Assembly: GCA_035293985.1 (NCBI GenBank)
Contig: DATGLS010000032.1
Location: 1-64,000, forward strand
From: JAVDCA01 sp035293985
Lineage (GTDB): Bacteria; Pseudomonadota; Alphaproteobacteria; Rhizobiales; Xanthobacteraceae
Reading direction: 5' to 3'
Length of the DNA: 64,000 bases
Shown here one piece after another: positions 52,994 to 59,327 of this stretch (its first letter is position 1; every line of letters starts with the position of its first letter). The translations under genes and the position numbers were made by a program. The notes under the pieces are model-generated. The model did not search any database. It worked only from the letters and a program-made list of their open reading frames with translations, and was not told where the DNA came from.

Positions 52994-53590
52994 ATGAAAC
53001 GCGTTATCGCGGTGGCCGCCTGCGGGTTCACCTTGAGCGCCTGCTCGTCGATGATGCCGAGCTTCGACTGGAGCATGCCGAGCTTCAGCGGTGGTGGCGG
53101 CGGCGGTGCGCCCGCCTCGCTCGCGATCGAATCCGACCCGCCCGGCGCACAAGCCAGCGCCCAGAACGGCGGAAGCTGCGTCACACCCTGCCGGCTCAAT
53201 GTCGCGGTGACCGGGCCCTTCACGGTCAACGTCGCGCTCAACGGCTACATTCCGCAGAGCGTGCCCGTGCGCGTGGTCCAGCCCGAAGACCCGCGGCTCG
53301 GCTCCGGCGACGGCGCCGGCAACGAGCCGCACCTCGATCCGAACCCGCTCTACGTGGAGCTGCAGCCGGCCCCGCCGCCCGCTCCGCCGCCGCGCAAGCC
53401 GAAGCCGCGCAAGCACCCCGCCGTTGCTCGGCGCGCGCCGCCGCCGGCGGCGGCGCAACAACAGCCGCCGCCCGCGGATGCGCCGAGCGCCCCGACCACC
53501 GCCGCCGCGCCGCCCGCCCAGCCGGCGCCGCAGATACAACCACCGCCGCAGCAGCCGAACGCGACGGCGCCGTGGCCGATGCCGAAGTGA
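52994..53590 (+). CDS. PEGA-domain lipoprotein
   Basis: This 198-residue protein has a short signal and lipobox LSAC (cysteine near residue 17). A Met/Ser/Gly-rich linker follows, then a PEGA-like module ASLAIESDPPGAQASAQNGG with CVTPC and FTVNVALNGYIPQSVPVRV. The C-terminal half is a Pro/Ala/Gln-rich, Lys-containing low-complexity tail. It is probably anchored to the outer membrane with the tail spanning toward peptidoglycan. The ATG at 52994 is the only start giving a signal. Confidence 0.82.
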   Translation: MKRVIAVAACGFTLSACSSMMPSFDWSMPSFSGGGGGGAPASLAIESDPPGAQASAQNGGSCVTPCRLNVAVTGPFTVNVALNGYIPQSVPVRVVQPEDPRLGSGDGAGNEPHLDPNPLYVELQPAPPPAPPPRKPKPRKHPAVARRAPPPAAAQQQPPPADAPSAPTTAAAPPAQPAPQIQPPPQQPNATAPWPMPK

Positions 53591-53675
53591 GGCATGCATA
53601 GAAGCATGCATAAAGGCGCGGCTTGACACCTTCGGTGCGTCGCCGCTAATCCCCGCCACGATACGTGGCCACGCC

Positions 53676-53709
53676 TCCCGGATTGCGCTTCGCTGCATCC
53701 GGGCTACGA
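53676..53709. repeat. Half copy of the REP-like element (R8)
   Basis: CTCCCGGATTGCGCTTCGCT followed by CATCCGGGCTAC is a right half only, ten bases upstream of the tRNA. Confidence 0.6.
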
Positions 53710-53719
53710 TGGTGGCGAC

Positions 53720-53794
53720 GGGCGCTTAGCTCAGCGGGAGAGCGTTCCCTTCACACGGGAGAGGTCGTAGGTTCAATCCCTACAGCGCCCACCA
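53720..53794 (+). tRNA. tRNA-Val (anticodon CAC)
   Basis: Acceptor GGGCGCT pairs with AGCGCCC. The D-arm contains TTAGCTCAGCGGGAGAGC. The anticodon stem TTCCC/GGGAG holds the loop TTCACAC with anticodon CAC, and the T-arm GTAGG-TTCAATC-CCTAC is followed by discriminator A and an encoded CCA. It decodes GUG. Confidence 0.96.
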
Positions 53795-54029
53795 TGAACC
53801 ATGACCTGGCAGCAGGGAGAGCATTCTCTGCTTGCCATAGGCCCATGCCGTACCCACGAATAAAAATAAGGAAGCCTGCTGCGAGCACCGAGTGGTCGGA
53901 AAAAATCGCGCACGCGGGCTGGTTATGACCAGCGCTGCGCCGGCCTAACCTTCAGAAGGCCATTTCTCATGCGGGCTGGTCGCGCTGTCCGAGCCGCAAA
54001 GGCGCTTTTGCGGGAGGCCAAGTTTCGGC
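53795..54029. other. Non-coding stretch downstream of tRNA-Val
   Basis: 235 bp with no supported gene; it includes AT-rich CACGAATAAAAATAAGG near 53855. It precedes the frameshifted DUF1993 gene in the segment bounded by the tRNA and its degenerate copy. Confidence 0.45.
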
Positions 54030-54549
54030 TCACGAGCTGGTGCGCAGCCGACCCTCGTAATCACGTTTACCGAGCGGCACGCCTCGCGCGCGCAGTATGT
54101 TGTATGCGGTGACGGCGTGAAAATGGAAGTTCGGCAGAGAGAAAGAGAGAATGAAGGTCTCCGACGTGAAAGCAAGCCGTCGCGGACCGATCTGGAGGTC
54201 TAGGGGCTTGCCGGCACAGTCGTTGATCTCTTCGGGGACGAACGCCTCCAGCGCCTTTTCTGCCTTCGCGATCATCGCCTGTAGATCAGTGAAGGGAGCA
54301 GATCCGACCAAGGCCGGAGGGGTGAACGCGCCTCTTGAGAGCCTCGACGCCCCACACGGAATGGTGCCACGCGGCTTCGATCTGAAAATGAAATGGTGCC
54401 ATGTCGTCGAAGAGACGGGTGTTCACGAAATTATCGGGATCGACACCGGTATTTGAAAAGTGGATAGCCGCACGGTCGAGAAAGCCTCCGACGGATCTTA
54501 TGGTTTGCAGGAAGGTCGGCACGCTGAGATCGTAGAGTGATATCCGCAT
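54030..54549 (-). pseudogene. DUF1993 family gene with frameshift
   Basis: The first frame (MRISLYDLSVPTFLQTI..., from 54549) gives the DUF1993 N-terminus through DDMAPFHFQIEAAWHHSVWG and ALKR. The protein then continues in another frame as GAFTPPALVGSAPFTDLQAM and LPNFHFHAVTAYNILRARG to VPLGKRDYEG at the C-terminus. One base is missing near 54328-54332 (AAGAGGCGCGTTC). Both halves are otherwise intact, so this is a recent mutation or a sequencing error. DUF1993 proteins are ~165-175 residues, related to the DinB fold; the function is unknown. Confidence 0.78.
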
Positions 54550-54649
54550 TGCCTTCCCCGCTCGAGCATTTGAATCATTGGATCAACGTGAGTATGTGGC
54601 GCGACGCCACGAGGCAAGGCAAGCGCGCATGGGCTGCCGGTCTTGCCCA

Positions 54650-54735
54650 TAGGTGGAACCGCGATTCAGGCATCGCGATGGGGAGAACCTGTCCTTCACA
54701 CGGGAGAGGGTCGTAGGATCGATTGGCGCTCACCA
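54650..54735 (+). pseudogene. Degenerate copy of tRNA-Val(CAC)
   Basis: A 17-bp block CCTTCACACGGGAGAGG (54693-54709) is identical to the tRNA's anticodon arm (53748-53764). It is followed by TCGTAGG and, after losses in the T-arm, GCGCTCACCA. The 5' half is barely recognisable (GGGGAGAACC). The copy lies 945 bp downstream of the gene in the same orientation and cannot fold as a functional tRNA. Confidence 0.7.
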
Positions 54736-54976
54736 GCCTTCGCCCGCTTCGCGGCCTACGGCTCGGCAAGCCAGCCACCCGAAATCAAAGCGAGGCGAGC
54801 GAACGTCGCCGTGCGCAGACCTGGCTTGTCCGCCGTGGCTCGAAGAGCGAAGGCGGAAGAGCAGACGTGCGAGCGACGATGAAATCGCACGCGGACGGAG
54901 CTAAAGTCGGTAGCGCCGGATCGGGCTCGCCCGACACCATCTTTTCAATCCGGCGCTGCCTCATGGAGCGTGCCGC
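54736..54976. other. Non-coding stretch before the Bug protein gene
   Basis: About 240 bp between the tRNA remnant and the binding-protein gene, with no supported gene. Minor open frames lack recognisable features. It must contain the promoter of the downstream gene. Confidence 0.45.
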
Positions 54977-55957
54977 ATGTCCATCCTGATGCGCATCCTT
55001 TTCTTGCTCGGTGTTCTGGCCTCGCCCGGCGGACTGGCCGCCCAGGAGCCTCCGAATCAGTTTCCAAACCATCCCATCAGGTTCGTCGTGCCGTTCCCGG
55101 CTGGCGGCCCGTCCGATTTCATCAGCCGGGTTTTGACCGAGAGAATGGCGACATTGCTCGGCGGCACCATCGTGATCGAGAACCGCCCCGGCGCCGGCGG
55201 TATGACCGGCATTGCGTCCGTGGCGAAGTCGAACCCCGACGGCTACACGATCGCGATTGCACCATCGAGCCAGCTCGCAATGAACATCAATCTGCGTGAA
55301 TCGATGCCGTTCGATCCAATCAAGGATCTGGCGCTGGTGACGCAGATCGTCTCGGTGCCGGAGATCCTGGTGGTCAACGAGACCGTGCCGGCGAAGACGC
55401 TCGCCGATTTCGTCGCGCTGGCCAAGGCGCAGCCCGGCAAGATCGTCTTCGCATCGACGGGCGTCGGCGGCATGCCGCATATGGCGATGGAGCTGTTGGA
55501 GCTCACCGCCGACATCAAGCTGGTGCATGTGCCCTATACGGGTGCGGCACCCGCGGTGAACGACCTCCTGGGCAACCGCGTCCAGACCATGTTCGCCGAC
55601 GTGCCGATCCTGCTCGGCTACATTCAAGCCGGCAAGCTGCGTGCGCTTGCGATCGGCAGCCATTCGCGCATCGCCAGTCTCCCCGATCTCGCGACGACGG
55701 GCGAGCTCGCGATGCCGCAAGTGCTCGCCGACAACTGGTATGGCATGGTGGCGCCGGCCGGTACCCCCGCCCCGATTCTCGCCAAGCTGGAATCCGCCGC
55801 GTCGCAAGCGCTGAACTCATCCGACGTGAAGGCGAGGCTCGCCTCGCAGGGTGCGATCGCGGTCGGCAATTCGTCCGCGGAGTTTCAGGCCTATGTGAAA
55901 AGCGAGATCGAGCGCTGGGGTCGGCTCATCAAGACGACCGGCATCAAGATCAAGTGA
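54977..55957 (+). CDS. Tripartite tricarboxylate transporter-type binding protein (TctC/Bug)
   Basis: This intact 326-residue periplasmic receptor has a signal peptide (MRILFLLGVLASPGGLAAQ) and a Bug fold: IRFVVPFPAGGPSDFISRVL, VIENRPGAGGMTGIASVAKS, NPDGYTIAIAPSSQ, IVFASTGVGGMPHMAMELL, HVPYTGAAPAVNDLLG and NWYGMVAPAGTP. It is solitary, without tctA or tctB, like most such genes in Bradyrhizobium-like genomes. A frameshifted relative is at 30082. The ligand is unknown. Its last 8 bp overlap the convergent Ada/AraC gene. Confidence 0.92.
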   Translation: MSILMRILFLLGVLASPGGLAAQEPPNQFPNHPIRFVVPFPAGGPSDFISRVLTERMATLLGGTIVIENRPGAGGMTGIASVAKSNPDGYTIAIAPSSQLAMNINLRESMPFDPIKDLALVTQIVSVPEILVVNETVPAKTLADFVALAKAQPGKIVFASTGVGGMPHMAMELLELTADIKLVHVPYTGAAPAVNDLLGNRVQTMFADVPILLGYIQAGKLRALAIGSHSRIASLPDLATTGELAMPQVLADNWYGMVAPAGTPAPILAKLESAASQALNSSDVKARLASQGAIAVGNSSAEFQAYVKSEIERWGRLIKTTGIKIK

Positions 55958-56567
55958 GGGTCCTCCTCGCCGGCTGCCGTGTGCGTCGAATTTCAGTCGG
56001 CGGCCTGCCGTAGACTTCCGCAAAAACGGAGTTGAACCGGCGTAGGCTGCCAAAGCCCGCTTGCAGCGCGATCTCGGTGATCGGCAGGCTCGTCTCGTCG
56101 ATGAGCCGTTTGGCTCGCTGCACCCGTGCGGTCCTCGCCACCATCGAGGGGCTTGCTTCAAGGTGACGGGCGAATAGCCGCGTCAGTTGCCTTGCTCCCA
56201 TACCGAGACGCGCAGCCAGGCGTTCGACCGTAGCGCCTTCCACGTCGAGCGCACCGTCATCGACGATGAGCCGCAGCGCTCTTTCGACTGTCGCCCGGCT
56301 GCCGATCCATGCGCTGCAGAACGGGGCGGTCTCTGGACGGCAACGCAGGCAGGGACGGAAACCTGCCGCCTCGGCCGCGGCGGCCGATGGGAAGAACGAA
56401 ACATTGGCGGACCGGGCGGGCCGCACCGGGCAGACCGGACGGCAGTAAATACCGGTGGTGTGAACGCCGGTATAGAACCGCCCGTCATAAGACGGGTCTC
56501 GCGCCAGGCGCGCTCGATCGCATTCTGCAAGGTCCAGCGACATGGACGCCATGATACTCATCCTCAC
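55950..56567 (-). CDS. Ada-type zinc-finger / AraC-family regulator
   Basis: This 205-residue protein has an N-terminal Ada metal-binding domain with the four-Cys arrangement GIYCRPVCPVR ... FRPCLRCRPE (residues ~41-80). The first of these cysteines is the methyl-accepting type. An AraC helix-turn-helix pair follows (VERLAARLGMGARQLTRLF and ITEIALQAGFGSLRRFNSVF). This matches the N-terminal half of Ada or of AlkA fusions; no glycosylase or methyltransferase domain follows. It probably senses DNA methylphosphotriesters and activates an alkylation response, as AdaA does in Bacillus. It converges with the Bug gene. Confidence 0.88.
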   Translation of the reverse strand: MRMSIMASMSLDLAECDRARLARDPSYDGRFYTGVHTTGIYCRPVCPVRPARSANVSFFPSAAAAEAAGFRPCLRCRPETAPFCSAWIGSRATVERALRLIVDDGALDVEGATVERLAARLGMGARQLTRLFARHLEASPSMVARTARVQRAKRLIDETSLPITEIALQAGFGSLRRFNSVFAEVYGRPPTEIRRTRQPARRTLT

Positions 56568-56828
56568 CCGCAGGCCCTAATGCCTTTCGGGGATGGAGTC
56601 CGGTTTTGGCCAGCGATAGCGGCCAGCTTCCACTACATCCGACGGCAGCAATCGACGGCGGGTGTTCGCCGACTAGCCAGCTTGGGCACGAGCTCGGACG
56701 GTCACGCGTCATCATCGCGCGCGAGGGTGCCTCCATGACCGACATCATCTTGCGCGCCACTACGGCTCCAGCGGCAGGGCGGGCGCCGTCCACTTGCCCA
56801 CGACCAAGCCGGCGGCCTCGGTCCATTC

Positions 56829-56975
56829 AGAAGTGAATGAATTGTTCCCTCCGGCGTGCCTGAACGATGCGCCCATTTATTTGACAGCGACGAAAGCCGG
56901 AATACCGGTCCTCACCGCCGACCCTGCTCAGTTCGATTTGATCGAACAGCTCGCGCGGGCCTCGTCCGGCGGGAT
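56829..56975 (+). pseudogene. C-terminal fragment of a PIN-domain (VapC-like) protein
   Basis: The plus-strand frame reads SEVNELFPPACLNDAPIYLT, then ATKAGIPVLTADPAQFDLIE and QLARA, the late helix-strand-acid pattern of PIN nucleases (TA...G..VLT.D..FD). The earlier acidic residues and a start are missing, and similarity stops at the junction with an MBL fragment on the other strand. Confidence 0.5.
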
Positions 56976-56984
56976 GGTGCGATC

Positions 56985-57127
56985 GACTCGACCTTTCCGT
57001 CGAGGAAGCCGTCGCTGATGGCCGTGATGACGATGTCGCCGACGCGGCGATGATAGACGCCGCGTATCCGTCGTTGCGGGATTTTGATCACCGTTGCGCC
57101 CTCAATCGCTTTACTGGACATCGACAT
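56985..57127 (-). pseudogene. N-terminal fragment of an MBL-fold hydrolase
   Basis: From ATG 57127 the minus strand reads MSMSSKAIEGATVIKIPQRR then GVYHRRVGDIVITAISDGFL, the usual N-terminus of quorum-quenching-lactonase-like MBL proteins. The HxHxDH region never appears; similarity ends around 56985, tail-to-tail with the PIN fragment. Confidence 0.55.
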
Positions 57128-57202
57128 GCTCGCTGGCCCGCATCGCGGGACGGCAAGGACTCAGCACTTCATCAGCTCGGCACTCGAATGAGATCCCCGA
57201 CT

Positions 57203-57292
57203 CGTCGTGGCCGGGCCCGGCCCGGCCATCCACGTCTTGCTTGCTCAATCGCGGGAAAGATGTGGATGCCCGCATCGCGGGGCAGGGCGTCG
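57203..57292. repeat. Dispersed palindromic repeat P2
   Basis: CGTCGTGGCCGGG at the left and the central CCCGGCCATCCACGTCTTGC match P1 (14397-14523); the right side GTGGATGCCCGCATCGCGGG is diverged. Confidence 0.7.
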
Positions 57293-57400
57293 CGATTCAA
57301 TGCCACTGGAATTTCCTCCAGAAGCAAACCACGATCGATCGCCTCGGCGCCACCAGAAACAATTTGGCAGCCGTTGCGAAACTTGCGACTATCGAGCCGC

Positions 57401-57784
57401 ATGCCCAGCGATCAGCCCTCTCCCCTCAAGACCTATCTCGATCATCTGGCGCGCGGCGAGCTGCCCTATCAGTTCAGCCCCGACGCGGGCCGCGCGGTGT
57501 TCTATCCGCGCGTCATCTGCCCTTTCACGGGCAGCGCCCGGCTGGAATGGCGGATCAGCAAGGGATTGGGCACGGTTCATGCCACGACAGTCGTGCATCC
57601 CGCCGAGGGCAAGCCCTTCAACGTGGCGCTGATCGACTGCGATGAAGGCTTTCGCCTGATGAGCCGGGTGGAGGACATCGCGCCCGATGAGGTGCGCATC
57701 GGGCAGCGCGTGCGCTTCCGCGTCCATCAGCCGGGCGGCGGGGAGCCGCCCTACCCCGTCTTCTTCCCCGTGGAGGGCGCGTGA
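57401..57784 (+). CDS. DUF35 / Zn-ribbon-OB-fold-like acyl-CoA-associated protein
   Basis: This 127-residue protein has an N-terminal helix typical of the family (TYLDHLARGELPYQFSPDAG), the segment FYPRVICPFTGSARLEWRIS where the zinc ribbon normally sits (only one Cys is left here), and an OB-fold GTVHATTVVHPAEGKPFNVALID ending FRVHQPGG. DUF35 proteins pair with thiolase-like subunits in HMG-CoA synthase, thiolase and steroid side-chain aldolase (ChsH2-Ltp2) complexes. Its stop overlaps the thiolase-like start (GTGA), supporting such a complex. Confidence 0.85.
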   Translation: MPSDQPSPLKTYLDHLARGELPYQFSPDAGRAVFYPRVICPFTGSARLEWRISKGLGTVHATTVVHPAEGKPFNVALIDCDEGFRLMSRVEDIAPDEVRIGQRVRFRVHQPGGGEPPYPVFFPVEGA

Positions 57785-58938
57785 TGGACGGTCTCGCGCG
57801 CGGCAGCGCCGCGATCGTCGGCGTGGCCGAATCCGACCTCGGCCAGGTGGCGGACGGTCTCTCCGTCTTTGACTTGATGGCGCAGGGCACGCGGCGCGCG
57901 CTCGACGATTGCGGCCTGAGCCTGAAAGACGTCGACGGCCTCTATTCGGCAACCACCCAGAGCCGCCTGTCGGTTCTCGGGCTTGCCGAATACCTCGGCA
58001 TCAACCCGCCGCACCTCGGCTCGACCATCGTCGGCGGCTCGTCCTTCGAATATCACGTCGCGCACGCGATGGGCGCGATCGCGCTCGGCGTGTGCAATGT
58101 CGCGGTCATCGCCTATGGCTCGACGCAGCGCAGCGTCGGCCGCAAGCAGGCCTCGGTGCGCGAGGTCAATCCGTACGAGACGCCGTTCCGGCCGTTCCTG
58201 CCATCGAGCGCCTACGCGCTCGCGGCCTCGCGGCACATGCACGAGTTCGGCACCACGCGTGAGCAGCTCGCCGCCGTCGCGGTGGCGGCGCGCGAATGGG
58301 CGCTCATGAACCCGGCGGCGTGGGAGAAGAAAGCGCTGACCATCGAGGGCGTGCTGTCGGCCCGGATGGTGAGCTACCCGTTCACGGTGCGCGACTGCTG
58401 CCTCGTCACCGACGGCGGCGGCGCCATCATCGTCACGTCGGCCGAGCGCGCAAGATCGCTCAAGAAGAAGCCGGCCTATGTGCTGGGCTGCGGCCAGTCG
58501 GTCACCCACGCCAACATTTCCAGCATGCCGGACCTCACAGTGACCGGCGCGCTTGCGTCCGGAAAGGCCGCCTACCGGATGGCCGGGCTTGGGCCTGCGG
58601 ATGTCGACGCAGTCGAGCTTTACGACGCTTTCACGATCAACACCATTCTGTTCCTGGAGGATCTCGGCTTCTGCCGGAAGGGCGAAGGCGGCGCCTTCGT
58701 CAGCGGCGGGCGCATCGCCCCCGGCGGCAGCCTCGCCGTCAACACCAACGGCGGCGGGCTGTCCTATTGTCATCCCGGCATGTACGGCCTCTTCCTGCTG
58801 ATCGAGGCGGTCCGTCAACTGCGCGGCGAATGCGGCGCGCGCCAGGTGAAAGACTGCGACGTCGCGCTGGCGCACGGCAATGGCGGCGTGCTGTCGTCGC
58901 AGGCGACCGTGATTCTCGGCACGGAAGCGACGCTGTAG
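57781..58938 (+). CDS. Thiolase-fold protein (SCP-x / lipid-transfer aldolase-like)
   Basis: This 385-residue protein has the thiolase fold: AAIVGVAESDLGQ, DLMAQGTRRALDDCGLSLKD, VELYDAFTINTILFLEDLGF and a C-terminal GGGLSYCHPGMYG with the His. At the usual nucleophile position the sequence is STIVGGSSFEYHVAHAM, lacking Cys. This is typical of the Ltp/SCP-x branch, some of which are retro-aldolases on CoA thioesters with a DUF35 partner. The start is GTG at 57781, or ATG at 57784, overlapping the DUF35 stop. The substrate is probably a branched or steroid-like CoA ester, not determinable here. Confidence 0.87.
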   Translation: MMDGLARGSAAIVGVAESDLGQVADGLSVFDLMAQGTRRALDDCGLSLKDVDGLYSATTQSRLSVLGLAEYLGINPPHLGSTIVGGSSFEYHVAHAMGAIALGVCNVAVIAYGSTQRSVGRKQASVREVNPYETPFRPFLPSSAYALAASRHMHEFGTTREQLAAVAVAAREWALMNPAAWEKKALTIEGVLSARMVSYPFTVRDCCLVTDGGGAIIVTSAERARSLKKKPAYVLGCGQSVTHANISSMPDLTVTGALASGKAAYRMAGLGPADVDAVELYDAFTINTILFLEDLGFCRKGEGGAFVSGGRIAPGGSLAVNTNGGGLSYCHPGMYGLFLLIEAVRQLRGECGARQVKDCDVALAHGNGGVLSSQATVILGTEATL

Positions 58939-59010
58939 CCATCCTTCAATGTTGATAAGCGTCGTGCGATTGGCCTGTGATATGGTTCCTCGATAGATAT
59001 GGAGGTCGCC

Positions 59011-59217
59011 ATGGCTCTTTGGCTCCTCATTGGCGTCGTGTTCCCCGCCGCTCTTTTGCTGGCGCTCTGGCGAGGCCGCCATCGCAGCGTCTCAGCGCTG
59101 GGCGATCAGAGTCCCGATCCCAACGAATCCAGACGGGGCGCGGATGCCTTTGCAGCGGACGCAACGCGTGCCGCGGAGGCACGGATAGCGCCAAATCCGG
59201 GTGGGTTCGGTTTCTGA
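59011..59217 (+). CDS. Small single-pass membrane protein
   Basis: The protein has 68 residues. MALWLLIGVVFPAALLLALW is a strong N-terminal membrane helix followed by RGRHR and a polar Ala/Asp-rich tail. The ATG at 59011 has GGAGG seven bases upstream; an ATG at 58999 overlaps that site. No family is recognised. It follows the thiolase-like gene by 72 bp. Confidence 0.5.
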   Translation: MALWLLIGVVFPAALLLALWRGRHRSVSALGDQSPDPNESRRGADAFAADATRAAEARIAPNPGGFGF

Positions 59218-59327
59218 AGCGCTCGTCCGATCGCGTCCAAAGGAAAGCAATCCCGTCGCTGCCTCACCGTCGACCAAGACGTGCTGATTGGCAGCCGGCA
59301 ACTGCGAAGTGTTTCAATCCCCGTCGC

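Larger units (their letters stand above)
56568..57400. other. Decayed region with gene remnants and a repeat
   Basis: No intact gene is supported in these 830 bp. It contains a PIN-domain-like fragment, an MBL-fold N-terminal fragment and a P-type dispersed repeat, each listed separately. 56568-56820 shows nothing recognisable. Confidence 0.55.
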
